In this document: in pieces, positions 32,572 through 40,963 of the stretch
Numbering within the stretch: position 1 is the stretch's first letter
Layout of the letters: each line of letters opens with the position of its first letter
Source: Bog-532 sp963830385
Lineage (GTDB): Bacteria; Actinomycetota; Actinomycetes; Streptosporangiales; Streptosporangiaceae
Reading direction: 5' to 3'
NCBI GenBank assembly: GCA_963830385.1
Contig: CAWHMD010000003.1
Location: forward strand, 62,001-126,000
Length of the DNA: 64,000 nucleotides
Program-made: the position numbers and the translations under genes
Notes under the pieces: model-generated
Told to the model about the DNA's origin: nothing
The model's database searches: none
What the model saw: the letters and a program-made list of their open reading frames with translations, nothing else

Positions 32572-33582
32572 ATGAGCCTGACTCCCTTCGAACGCGACAT
32601 CGCGGCCCAGCCCGAGGCGCTGCGCGCCTTCGCCCACACCGACGGCAACGCGGCGCTGGCGGCCCTGACGCCCGGCCGTTACGACCGCATCGTGCTCAGC
32701 GGCATGGGCTCTTCGCACGACGCGGCCCTGCCGACCTGGCGGCGGCTGGCCAGCGACGGCCTGGCGGTGTGGTGGGTCGACACCGGCCAGCTGCTGGACG
32801 CGCCCGAGCTGGTGACCGACCGCACGCTGCTGATCGTCACGTCCCAGTCCGGGTCGAGCGGCGAGGTCGTGTCGCTGCTGGAGTCACCGCGGCGGCCCGC
32901 CACCCTGGTCGCGGTCACCAACGACACGACCAGCCCCCTGGCGGCCGCCGCCAACCTGGTCATCGCGCTGCACAGCGGCGACGAGGCCACCGTCAGCACC
33001 AAGAGCTACCTCAACAGCCTGGCCGCTCACGACCTGCTGGCCGCGACGCTGACCGGCACCGCGCCCGGTGACGTGCTGGCGGTGGCCAAGGTCGTCGAGG
33101 AGTTCGGCGGCGCGGCCGGGCTGGTCCCGCTGGCCCGCGAGCTGCTCGCGGCCGACAATCCGCGGCTGGCCTACGTCGGGTTCGGGGACTATGCGGCGAC
33201 CGCGCTCTACGCCGGGCTGATCACCAAGGAGGGCGCCAAGGTGGCGGCCGAGGGCTTCATCGGCGGCCAGTTCCGGCACGGCCCGCTCGAGCTGGCCGGG
33301 CCGGGCCTGGTCGCGGTGCTGTTCGGCGCCGATGACCCGGGCGCCAACGCCTCGCTGCAGCGGCTCGCGACCGACCTGACCCGGGCCGGCTCGGCCGTGG
33401 TGGCGGTGGCCGGCCTCGACCGGCCGGACGCCACGCTGCGGCTGCGCCCGCCGTCCGGGCTGATGGCCCAGCTCGCGCACGGCGCGGTGGCCGCCCAGCA
33501 CCTGACCGTGGCGCTGGCGCAGGCGCGCGGCATCACCCCGGGCGCGTTCGCCTACGGCCGCAAGATCACCACCGCGCTCTGA
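32572..33582 (+). CDS. SIS domain sugar isomerase/deglycase
   Basis: 336 aa with two SIS domains as in the GlmS isomerase half, AgaS and FrlB. The first has SGMGSSHDAAL and the phosphosugar loop TSQSGSSGEVV; the second contains EGFIGGQFRHGPLELAGPGL, like the E-x-FxHGP catalytic region, and a C-terminal ARGITPGAFAYGRKIT tail. No glutaminase domain is present, so it acts on a phosphosugar without glutamine. Options are aminosugar-phosphate deaminase/isomerase or a fructosamine-6-phosphate deglycase. The stop overlaps the ROK gene by 1 bp (TGATG). Confidence 0.88.
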   Translation: MSLTPFERDIAAQPEALRAFAHTDGNAALAALTPGRYDRIVLSGMGSSHDAALPTWRRLASDGLAVWWVDTGQLLDAPELVTDRTLLIVTSQSGSSGEVVSLLESPRRPATLVAVTNDTTSPLAAAANLVIALHSGDEATVSTKSYLNSLAAHDLLAATLTGTAPGDVLAVAKVVEEFGGAAGLVPLARELLAADNPRLAYVGFGDYAATALYAGLITKEGAKVAAEGFIGGQFRHGPLELAGPGLVAVLFGADDPGANASLQRLATDLTRAGSAVVAVAGLDRPDATLRLRPPSGLMAQLAHGAVAAQHLTVALAQARGITPGAFAYGRKITTAL

Positions 33583-34505
33583 TGGACGCCACGCTCGGGG
33601 TGGACCTGGGGGGCACCGGCACCCGGATCGTCGCGCTCGATCCCGGCGGCGCGGTGGTCCGCCACATCAGCTTCCGCACCGCCAGCGGCGACGCCGCCGA
33701 CGGCGGTCAGGACGCCGCCGTCGAACGCCTGCTCGGCCAGCTCACCGACGTCGCCCGCGGGCTCGACGTCGCGGCGGCCGGGATCGGCGCCAGTGGCCCG
33801 GTCACCGCCGGCGGCATCATCGACAACCCGGCCACGCTGCCCGCCTACACCGGTCTTGACCTCTGCTCTTTGATTGAAAAAGGGTCCAGCTGGGCGTGCG
33901 TCATCGACAACGACGCGGCCGCCGCCGCAATTGGCGAATACACCTACGGCGCCGGCCGGGGCAGCCGCACCTGCGTGGTCGTCACCCTCGGAACCGGCGT
34001 CGGGGTCGCCGTGGTGACCGCCGGGCAGCTGTTCCGGGCGGGCGACGGCACCCACCCCGAGGCCGGGCACATCGCGGTCCCGGATGCGCCCGGGCCCTGC
34101 TACTGCGGCCTGGCCCGGTGCTGGGAGCAGGCCGCCTCCCGGACCGCGCTGGAGGGGCTGACCGCCGGCGATCCGGCCCGGGCGGCGGCCGCCGCCCGCC
34201 GCGGGGAGGCCGGCCCGGCCGCGGCCTTCGGCCGCTACGGCCAGCGGGTGGGGGCCGGGCTGGGCACGCTGCTCACGATCTTCCGGCCTGACCGGGTGGT
34301 GCTCGGCGGATCGGCCGCCCGGTACCTCGACCTGTTCGCGCCCGCTATGACGGCCGCGCTGGACCGCGACGTCCCCTACCGGTGGGCGCCACCCATCGTC
34401 GCCGCCGAGCTGGGCGACCTGGCCGGCGCGATCGGGGCGGCGGTGCTGGCCCGCCCCGGCCCAGCCACCGGCCCCGCCGCGTTATCCAGTTGGCGTCCGG
34501 CGTGA
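33582..34505 (+). CDS. ROK family sugar kinase
   Basis: 307 aa. The ATP-binding LGVDLGGTGTRIVALDPGG is at the N-terminus, DNDAAAAAIGEYTYGAGRG carries the catalytic Asp, LGTGVGVAVV is the second phosphate loop, and HPEAGHIAVPDAP is followed by the ROK zinc motif CYCGLARCWEQ (CxCGxxxCxE type). It would phosphorylate a hexose, aminosugar or conjugated sugar. No HTH, so it is a kinase rather than a ROK repressor. The ATG overlaps the SIS stop, implying coupled translation. Its product is the probable ligand of the operon's DeoR regulator. Confidence 0.92.
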   Translation: MDATLGVDLGGTGTRIVALDPGGAVVRHISFRTASGDAADGGQDAAVERLLGQLTDVARGLDVAAAGIGASGPVTAGGIIDNPATLPAYTGLDLCSLIEKGSSWACVIDNDAAAAAIGEYTYGAGRGSRTCVVVTLGTGVGVAVVTAGQLFRAGDGTHPEAGHIAVPDAPGPCYCGLARCWEQAASRTALEGLTAGDPARAAAAARRGEAGPAAAFGRYGQRVGAGLGTLLTIFRPDRVVLGGSAARYLDLFAPAMTAALDRDVPYRWAPPIVAAELGDLAGAIGAAVLARPGPATGPAALSSWRPA

Positions 34506-34525
34506 CCTGGTGCTGAAATGTCGCG

Positions 34526-35314
34526 GTGAACCGTACTGCCGTGCTGGCTCAGTTCAACGACCAGATGCGCCGCGACCCGGCGGCCGGGGCCGGATCCCGG
34601 ATCGAGCGCGACGATCACGTCACCCGGATCGTTTCGGCCGGTGACGGCTGGAGCGGCGTGCTGTGGAGCGATCTGCCCGCCGCGGCGCCCGGCGCCGAGG
34701 TCGACGCGGTGATCGCCGCCCAGGTCAGCCGGTTCGCCGGCGTGGACGGCGAGTGGGAGTGGAAGTACTACTCCTACGACGAGCCCGCCGGCCTGCCCGA
34801 ACGGCTGGCCGCGGCCGGCTTCGCGGCCGAACCGCCCGAGACCCTGCTGGTCGCCGAGATCGCCGATCTGGATCTGGACGCCAGGCCGCCCGACGGCGTC
34901 GAGCTGGTCCCGGTCACTGACGCCGGCGGCGCGGCCGCGGTGGTCCGGGTGCACGACGAGGTCTTCGGCGGAGACCACCAGGCGACCGGCGCCGATATCG
35001 TCGCGGCCCTCGGCCAGCAGCCGCGCCCGGTCCAGGCCGTGGTCGCGATGGCGGGTGAGACCCCGGTCTCGGCCGCGCGGGTGGAGTTCCCCGAGCGCAG
35101 CGACTTCGCCAGCCTCTGGGGCGGCGGGACCCTGCCGGACTGGCGCGGGCGGGGCGTGTTCCGTGCCCTGGTCGCCTACCGGGCCGCCCTGGCCCGGGAC
35201 CGCGGTTACCGCTACCTCCAGGTCGATGCCTCACCCGACAGCCGCCCGATCCTGCAGCGGCTCGGCTTCACCGAGCTGGCGACCACCACGCCATTCATCT
35301 ATCCCGGCCACTAA
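34526..35314 (+). CDS. GNAT family N-acetyltransferase
   Basis: 262 aa. The first 125 residues are a degenerate or substrate-binding half; the C-terminal half carries the GNAT core: VVRVHDEVFGG, QAVVAMAGETPVSAARVEF, then the acetyl-CoA loop LPDWRGRGVFRALVAYRA (RGRG type), YRYLQVDASPDSRPILQRLGF. It transfers an acyl group from CoA to an amine; the substrate is unknown. GTG start 20 bp after the ROK gene. It may be the sixth gene of that operon or a separate one; no promoter is obvious. Confidence 0.87.
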   Translation: MNRTAVLAQFNDQMRRDPAAGAGSRIERDDHVTRIVSAGDGWSGVLWSDLPAAAPGAEVDAVIAAQVSRFAGVDGEWEWKYYSYDEPAGLPERLAAAGFAAEPPETLLVAEIADLDLDARPPDGVELVPVTDAGGAAAVVRVHDEVFGGDHQATGADIVAALGQQPRPVQAVVAMAGETPVSAARVEFPERSDFASLWGGGTLPDWRGRGVFRALVAYRAALARDRGYRYLQVDASPDSRPILQRLGFTELATTTPFIYPGH

Positions 35315-35393
35315 CTCGCCCATCATCTGCCCGCCTTTATTCATTGCGGTGCTCTAACCTGCTGCCATCCCTCGAACCAGAAGGAATTGCGCG

Positions 35394-35966
35394 ATGAGCA
35401 TCGCAACCATGGTGGATACCCGGATCGCCCGGCAGCAGGCCGAAAACGTCAAGAGCCCCAGCCCCGACAAGCCGGTGGGCGCCCCGACTGACCTCGTCAA
35501 CCAGATCACCCGCTGGATACCGACCGAGACGATTACGATTTACGTGGCCCTTCTTGCTTTGCTGGCCCCGGTCGCGAAACACGCTCCCTCGTATCAGAGC
35601 CGCTGGGTACTGCTGGGCATTGTCACCGCGTCAAACCCCGTGGTTGTTTTCCTGCTGACGAAAGCCAAGAGCCAGACCAGGAAAATCAGCTTGCCCTGGT
35701 TCGAGATGATGGTCGCGCCGGTGGCGTTCGCGGCCTGGGCGTTCGCCCTGCCGGACACGCCGCTCAGCTCGATCACCGGCTACCAGCTCAAATGGAACGC
35801 TGCGATCATCACGGTCACCACCACGGTCATCGTCCTGGTCGCCAACGCCCTGCACAATTCGCCGGACTACGACCAGGTCGTCACCATTCAGCAAGGCGCG
35901 CAGACCGACAACCCGATCACGACCAGCCCCGCCCGGCCCGCCAAGGCGGCCGTCGTCACCGGCTAG
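35394..35966 (+). CDS. Hypothetical membrane protein
   Basis: 190 aa with about four hydrophobic segments (near 46-64, 70-88, 100-120 and 135-155). The cytosolic N-terminus includes PTDLVNQITRWIPTETITIYVA, a RWxPTE-type motif I have seen in uncharacterised bacterial membrane proteins. A soluble Thr/Gln-rich tail ends the protein. Its AAGGA ribosome site is 9 nt before the ATG. Codons are less GC-biased than in its neighbours, with AAT/ATT/TTG choices, hinting at a different origin. It overlaps the end of the convergent amidohydrolase gene by 11 bp. Function unknown. Confidence 0.75.
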   Translation: MSIATMVDTRIARQQAENVKSPSPDKPVGAPTDLVNQITRWIPTETITIYVALLALLAPVAKHAPSYQSRWVLLGIVTASNPVVVFLLTKAKSQTRKISLPWFEMMVAPVAFAAWAFALPDTPLSSITGYQLKWNAAIITVTTTVIVLVANALHNSPDYDQVVTIQQGAQTDNPITTSPARPAKAAVVTG

Positions 35967-37629
35967 TGGGCAGGTCCCGGCCGCTGGCGTCGAACCGGCT
36001 CGCCCCGTCCACCAGCGTGGCCAGCACGCTGATATCAGCGATGCGGTGCGGGCTGACCGCCGTCGGGTCCTCGGCCAGCACGGTCAGGTCGGCCAGGTAG
36101 CCGGGCGCGATCGTGCCCCGGGTGTGCTCGGCGTGGCTGGCGTAGGCCGAGCCGCTGGTGTAGGCGCGCAGCGCCTGCTCGGGGGTGATCGCCTCGACCG
36201 GGTTGAACGGCGCCCCGGTGGCGGTCCGCCGGTTCACCATGTCGTGGATCCCCAGCAGCGGCGCCCCCGCCACGACCGGCCGGTCCGAGCTGCCGGGCAG
36301 GGTCAGCCCCGCCTCCAGCAGCGACCGCTGCCGGTACAGCCAGCCGTGCCGCTCCGGGCCGATCGCGGCCAGGAAGCCGTCCCCCAGCTCGGTGGCGAAA
36401 TGGCCCTGGGGGACCGGGACCACCCCCAGCTCAGCGGCCCGGGCGACCTGGTCCGGGCGGACGACCGCGAAGTGCTCGATCCGGTGCCGGGTGCCGGCCC
36501 GCGGGTAGCGCCGCTGCGCTTCCGCGTAGGCGTCGAGCGCGAGGTCGATGGCGCGGTCACCGATCGCGTGGGCGGCCACCTGCCAGCCCGACCGGTGCGC
36601 GGCGATGATCGTGCCGGCCAGCTGCCCGGCGTCGGCCTGCAGGTAGCCGCGGTCATCGGGAGTGCCGGCGTAGCCGTCGTGCATGGCGGCGGTCCGCCCG
36701 ATCAGCGACCCGTCGGTGAAGATCTTCATCGCGCCGATCCGCAGCCAGTCATCGCCGAATCCGGTCCGGATGCCGAGGTCCAGCCCGAGCTCGAGGTGGT
36801 CACCGGGGTCGGCCGCCAGCGGGTGCAGGACGTCGCTGACCACCATCAGCTCGACCCGGACGGGCAGCCCGCCCCGGTCGCGGGCGGCCTGGTAGGCGGC
36901 CAGCTCCACCGGCGTGTGCCCGATCCAGCCGCCGCCGATGCCGGCCTCGGTGACGCTGGTGATGCCCTCGCTCAGGTACTGGGTGCTCGCCTGCTCGATC
37001 GCGTCGGCCAGGGTGGCGACCGGGTAGGGCCGCACCAGGTCGGCCACCAGCTCCTGGGCCGTCTCCTGCAGTAGCCCGGTCGGGCGGCCGGCCGCGTCGG
37101 TCACGACCTTGCCGCCGGGCACGTCGGCCGCCCGGTCGGCCATGCCCAGGTCGGCCAGCACGGCGCTGCTGACCGCGCACATGTGCCCCGAGGTGTGCCG
37201 GAGCCAGACCCGGCGGCCCGGCGCGGCCCGGTCCAGGCCGTCCCGGTGCGGGTGCGCGCCCAGCTTGTTCTGGTCGTAGCCGGCCCCGATGACCCAGTCG
37301 CCGTCGGCGGTGCTCTCAGCTTGCCGGGTGACCGCCGCGTACAGGTCGTCCAGGGTCGGCGTCGCCTCCGGGCGCAGGTCGGCCTCGCTCAGCGTCAGCC
37401 CGAACCAGGCCATGTGGTTGTGGGCGTCGTGGAAGCCCGGCAGGACGGTGGCGCCGCCCAGGTCCACCACCTCGCGAGCCCGCAGGCCGCCCGGGCCGGC
37501 GTCGGGGTCGAGCGCCAGCACCCGGCCGCCCGCGATCGCGACCGACCCGGCCCGCGGCCGGGCCGGGTCCATGGTCAGCACGTTGGCGTTGACCAGCAGC
37601 AGGTCGGCGAGGACGGGCTGGCTAGGCAT
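35956..37629 (-). CDS. Amidohydrolase family protein, YtcJ-like
   Basis: 557 aa metal-dependent hydrolase. The N-terminal composite beta domain (NANVLTMDPARPRAGSVAIAGG) leads to LPGFHDAHNHM with the HxH metal pair, then GYDQNKLG, SVTEAGIGG, AAHAIGDRAIDLALDAY (catalytic His region), HRIEHFAVV and the C-terminal GTIAPGYLADLTVLAEDPT. YtcJ/ExoR-type members act on amide or ester bonds of varied organics. No signal peptide. It overlaps the thioesterase start region by 8 bp and is the last gene of the leftward run from cobK, which suggests a catabolic or salvage route for an acyl-amide (inference). Confidence 0.9.
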   Translation of the reverse strand: MPSQPVLADLLLVNANVLTMDPARPRAGSVAIAGGRVLALDPDAGPGGLRAREVVDLGGATVLPGFHDAHNHMAWFGLTLSEADLRPEATPTLDDLYAAVTRQAESTADGDWVIGAGYDQNKLGAHPHRDGLDRAAPGRRVWLRHTSGHMCAVSSAVLADLGMADRAADVPGGKVVTDAAGRPTGLLQETAQELVADLVRPYPVATLADAIEQASTQYLSEGITSVTEAGIGGGWIGHTPVELAAYQAARDRGGLPVRVELMVVSDVLHPLAADPGDHLELGLDLGIRTGFGDDWLRIGAMKIFTDGSLIGRTAAMHDGYAGTPDDRGYLQADAGQLAGTIIAAHRSGWQVAAHAIGDRAIDLALDAYAEAQRRYPRAGTRHRIEHFAVVRPDQVARAAELGVVPVPQGHFATELGDGFLAAIGPERHGWLYRQRSLLEAGLTLPGSSDRPVVAGAPLLGIHDMVNRRTATGAPFNPVEAITPEQALRAYTSGSAYASHAEHTRGTIAPGYLADLTVLAEDPTAVSPHRIADISVLATLVDGASRFDASGRDLPTSR

Positions 37630-38044
37630 CGGCTGCTCCCAGAGCCTGAAACGTTTCCCGGTACCAGGGGCTCCACGGTGCGGGCCGGCCTTCGTCGATC
37701 TTGATGATCACCCGGTGCCCGTGCGCGAGGGTGCGGCCGTCGCGGGGATCGGCGCACCGGAACAGGTAGGTGGCGCTGGTCCGGCCGAGCTTCCCGGCCG
37801 ACAGCTCGACCAGCAGCGAGCCGGGCGACTCGAGCGGCGCCACGAACTCCACGTGCAGCTCGCGGACCACGTAGCGCAGGTCCGGGTCACGCTCGGCGTA
37901 GCTGGTCCAGCCCCGGCCGAGCTGTTCGAACAGCGCGGACTGGGCCCGTTCCACGTGTACCGCGAACCGCGAGTTGTGCAGCGCCCCGTTCAGGTCGAGC
38001 TCGTCGAAGAACACCGGGCTGAGCCACTGGAAACCCGCGCTCAC
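37622..38044 (-). CDS. Acyl-CoA thioesterase, 4HBT (hotdog) family
   Basis: 140 aa single hotdog fold. FFDELDLNGALHNSRFAVHVERA aligns with the family motif (YxDxDxxGHVNN), with Asp and Asn conserved, and RELHVEFVAPL and GRTSATYLFRC are the later strands. It would hydrolyse a medium or aromatic acyl-CoA. The ATG overlaps the ligase stop by 4 bp (ATGA) and its own stop overlaps the amidohydrolase by 8 bp, so it is translationally coupled to both. Placing it with a ligase and crotonase gives a short acyl-CoA pathway. Confidence 0.87.
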   Translation of the reverse strand: MSAGFQWLSPVFFDELDLNGALHNSRFAVHVERAQSALFEQLGRGWTSYAERDPDLRYVVRELHVEFVAPLESPGSLLVELSAGKLGRTSATYLFRCADPRDGRTLAHGHRVIIKIDEGRPAPWSPWYRETFQALGAADA

Positions 38045-39621
38045 GCGGTGCCCCCCGCGTCAGTCCAGGTGTCGCTGGCCGTGTCGAACACCGGCCCGCC
38101 GAGCTCGCCCAGCTGCTTCTTGATCACCCGCTCGGAGTCCGTGCGTGGCAGGTCGGGCGCGGGCTGCCAGAACCGGGGCACCTTGAACCGGGCCAGCCGT
38201 TCGCGGCAGTAGCCGGCCAGCTCGGCGGGCTCGACCCCGGCACCGCCGGTGGTGACGTAGTAGGCCTTGACCTCCTCGCCGCGGATCTCGTCGGGGACCG
38301 CGACCACGGCCGCCAGCTGCACCCGGGGGTGGGTCAGCAGCACCTCCTCGACCTCCCGGGCGGCGACGTTCTCCCCGCCGCGCCGGATCATCTCCTTGCG
38401 CCGGCCCGCGTGGTAGACCCGGCCCCGCGAATCCATCCAGCCCAGGTCGCCGGTGTGGAACCAGCCGTCGCGGAACACCGCGGCGGTCGCCTCCGGGTCG
38501 CCGTCGTAGCCGTCCATCATCCCCGGGCCGGCCAGCGTGATCTCACCGGTCTGCCCGGCCGGCAGCGGCTGGCCGCCGTCCCCGGCGATCCGCACCCGGC
38601 GGTGGCGGGCCGGGCCGCCCAGGCACCCGCTGCCGACCAGCTCGTCGTGGTCGGTGTCGGTGACCCGCAGGTCGCCGCCGGTCTCGGTCATCCCGAACGC
38701 CTCGTACCAGGGCACCCCCCAGCGCTCCTCCAGCGTGGCGTGCAGGGCGGGCGGGATCGCCGAGCACTGCACGGCCCGCACCCGGTGCCGGCGGTCCTCT
38801 GGGCTGGCCGGCATCCGCAGCAGCAGCCCCGGCATCGCGCCCAGGCAGTAGAAGTAGGTCACCTGGTGCGCGCGCACCTTGGCCCAGAACGACGACGGGT
38901 GGAAGCCGTCCAGGATCACCAGCTCGGCGCCGGCCAGCAGCCCGGCCGCGACGTTCCACTGCGGGTCGATGTAGTGGAACGGCTGGGCGGTCAGCATCAC
39001 GTCGGCCGGGCCGAGGTAGGGGAATTCGTTGACCATGCTGGCGGCCAGCAGCGCCCAGTAGCGGTTCGGCAGCAGGCAGCCCTTCGGGCGGCCGGTGGTG
39101 CCCGAGGTGAACTGGACGTTGGCCGTGGCCGCCGGGTCCGGGGGAGTGAAGCCGCCGGGCACGCCGGCCCGGGCCGCCTCACCTGCCAGCTCGGCGGCCG
39201 GGATCATCCGCGCGAGCGCCGGCAGGTCAGCGGGCAGCCGCTCCAGCAGCGGCCCGAACTGCGCCCCGGTCACGATGGCCGAGGCCCGGCAGGCGGTCAG
39301 CACGTGGGAGGCATCGGCGGTCTGGTAGCGGGTGTTGACCGGCACCGCCGCCGCCCCCAGCCGCGACAGCGCCAGCCAGGTCAGCGGGAACGCCGCCTCG
39401 TTGGACAGCAGCACCGCCACCCGGTCGCCGGCCCGCACGCCGCGGTCGCTCAGAGCCTGCGCGTAACCGGCGGTCAGCCGGTTCACGTCCGCGAACGTCA
39501 GCTGGTCGCCGGGATCGAACCGCCAGGCGATCCGGTCCGGCCAGCGCTGCGCGGCGGCGTGCACCGCGGCCACGAGCGTGGCGGCCAGGGCAGGCTCGGG
39601 CGCACCCACCTCAGCGCTCAC
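38041..39621 (-). CDS. Acyl-CoA synthetase (AMP-forming ligase, CaiC-like)
   Basis: 526 aa class-I adenylate-forming enzyme that makes an acyl-CoA from an acid, ATP and CoA. The P-loop is VQFTSGTTGRPKGCLLPN, the YEAFGMTETGG motif A5 is intact, the A7/A8 hinge reads FHTGDLGWMDSRGRVYHAGRRKEMIRRGGENV, and the A10 lysine is in SERVIKKQLGE. The IKSGGENI-type hinge reads IRRGGENV, like crotonobetaine/carnitine-CoA ligase and related short-chain or branched acid ligases, so the substrate is uncertain. Overlaps the crotonase by 11 bp upstream and the thioesterase by 4 bp downstream. Confidence 0.92.
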   Translation of the reverse strand: MSAEVGAPEPALAATLVAAVHAAAQRWPDRIAWRFDPGDQLTFADVNRLTAGYAQALSDRGVRAGDRVAVLLSNEAAFPLTWLALSRLGAAAVPVNTRYQTADASHVLTACRASAIVTGAQFGPLLERLPADLPALARMIPAAELAGEAARAGVPGGFTPPDPAATANVQFTSGTTGRPKGCLLPNRYWALLAASMVNEFPYLGPADVMLTAQPFHYIDPQWNVAAGLLAGAELVILDGFHPSSFWAKVRAHQVTYFYCLGAMPGLLLRMPASPEDRRHRVRAVQCSAIPPALHATLEERWGVPWYEAFGMTETGGDLRVTDTDHDELVGSGCLGGPARHRRVRIAGDGGQPLPAGQTGEITLAGPGMMDGYDGDPEATAAVFRDGWFHTGDLGWMDSRGRVYHAGRRKEMIRRGGENVAAREVEEVLLTHPRVQLAAVVAVPDEIRGEEVKAYYVTTGGAGVEPAELAGYCRERLARFKVPRFWQPAPDLPRTDSERVIKKQLGELGGPVFDTASDTWTDAGGTA

Positions 39622-40963
39622 TATCGGTCTCCGGCGTCACGGTCAGCGCGGCGAAGTCGACCTCGGTCGCCATCGCCTCCTCCAGCGCGCTCTCGGCCCC
39701 CCGGTCCAGCGCCTGCTTGGCCAGCGCCAGCGCCCGGGCCGGCTGGTCCCGCAGCCGGGCCGCGATCTCGGCCGCCGCCTGCTCGTGCTGGCCCGCCGCC
39801 GCGACCCGGTTCACCAGCCCCCAGTCGAGCGCGCGGGCGGCCCCGAACCGCTCGCCCAGCAGCAGCAGTTCCTTGGCCCGGACGGGGCCGACCAGCAGCG
39901 GCAGCAGCCGGGAGATCCCCCCGGTGACGCTCAGCCCGACCGACACCTCGGGGAACCCGAACTGGGCGTCCTCGGCCGCCACCACCAGGTCACAGCCGAG
40001 CGCGAACTCACAGCCGGCCCCCAGCGCGTACCCGTGCACGGCCGCGATGACCGGGCCCGGGAACCGCCGGATGGCCCGGGTCACCTCCTGGATCTGATCC
40101 ACCCGCAGCCGGGTGGCCAGCACCGTCTCCGGCGGCAGCGGCTCCTTCAGGTCGTGCCCGGAGCAGAACGCCCGGCCCCGGCCGGCCAGCACCGCCACCC
40201 GGGCGCCGTCCTGCCCGGCCCGCGCGAACGCCGCGATCAGCCCGGCCACCAGCTCGGGGACGACCGCGTTGAGCCGGTGCGGCCGGTTCAGGCGGATCCA
40301 CGCCACCGAGTCGGCCAGCTCGTAGTCGACGACCATGGTGACCTCCGTCGCGGCGACGTGGGGATGGCTGGGGCCCAGCTCCCAGCGGTACTCGTACACG
40401 GCCGCCAGGACGGCCGCCGTTGCAGGTAGGCCGGCGGCTGGGCCGCCCGCCGGGCCGGCCGCGGTTGGCGCCGCCATCAGCCGCATCGGGGTCCACTCGT
40501 CCCCGTGCGGATTGCCGTACCCGCGGATCGGCAGCAGGCGGCCGCCGTGCCGCTCGTAGAAGCTGATCCGGCGCCGCCGGATCGCCACCTCGTCCGCATC
40601 GGGGCCGGGCTCGTCCGGGTCCTCCACGTCCCACACCAGCAGCGAGTAGCCGTCGGTCCGCAGGCGGGCCATCAGCTGGTCCCACATGATCCCGCCGAGC
40701 CCCTGCCCGCGCAGGCCGGCGACCAGGTAGCGCAGGAACATCCAGCCGGTGCGGCCGAGCGGCCGGAGCATCACGAAACCGCAGGGCTGTCCGTCCTGCA
40801 GCAGCGCCAGCGCGATCTCGCCGTCTTCCCGCCCGGTGGTCAGGGTGGCGAAGTCGGCCCGCAGCTGGGGCGCGAATCCGTCCTCGTAGATCCGGCGCAC
40901 TTCACCGGCGCGGGCAGCGTCGAGCGCCTCGACCGGTTCGAGCGCGTAGGCCGCGGCATTCAT
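39611..40963 (-). CDS. GNAT acetyltransferase - enoyl-CoA hydratase fusion (or two genes read in one frame)
   Basis: One uninterrupted frame of 450 aa. Residues 1-195 are a complete-looking GNAT enzyme (FLRYLVAGLRGQGLGGIMWDQ is the CoA loop). Residues 210-450 are a crotonase: MVVDYELADSVAWIRLNRPH, GRGRAFCSGHDLKE, VHGYALGAGCEFALGCDLVV (oxyanion hole) and FGFPEVSVGLSVTGGISRLLP. The ATG at 40336 (residue 210) has GGAGGT 4 nt upstream, exactly where a separate crotonase gene would start, yet no stop codon lies between. Either a natural fusion or a lost stop codon, with both long and short products likely. Overlaps cobK by 1 bp and the ligase by 11 bp. Confidence 0.85.
   Translation of the reverse strand: MNAAAYALEPVEALDAARAGEVRRIYEDGFAPQLRADFATLTTGREDGEIALALLQDGQPCGFVMLRPLGRTGWMFLRYLVAGLRGQGLGGIMWDQLMARLRTDGYSLLVWDVEDPDEPGPDADEVAIRRRRISFYERHGGRLLPIRGYGNPHGDEWTPMRLMAAPTAAGPAGGPAAGLPATAAVLAAVYEYRWELGPSHPHVAATEVTMVVDYELADSVAWIRLNRPHRLNAVVPELVAGLIAAFARAGQDGARVAVLAGRGRAFCSGHDLKEPLPPETVLATRLRVDQIQEVTRAIRRFPGPVIAAVHGYALGAGCEFALGCDLVVAAEDAQFGFPEVSVGLSVTGGISRLLPLLVGPVRAKELLLLGERFGAARALDWGLVNRVAAAGQHEQAAAEIAARLRDQPARALALAKQALDRGAESALEEAMATEVDFAALTVTPETDSER

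Noticed and set aside
32572..34505. GlmS plus glucokinase (ordinary hexosamine supply)
   Set aside because: The SIS protein lacks the glutaminase domain and is clustered with a permease, oxidase and DeoR repressor, which points to catabolism.
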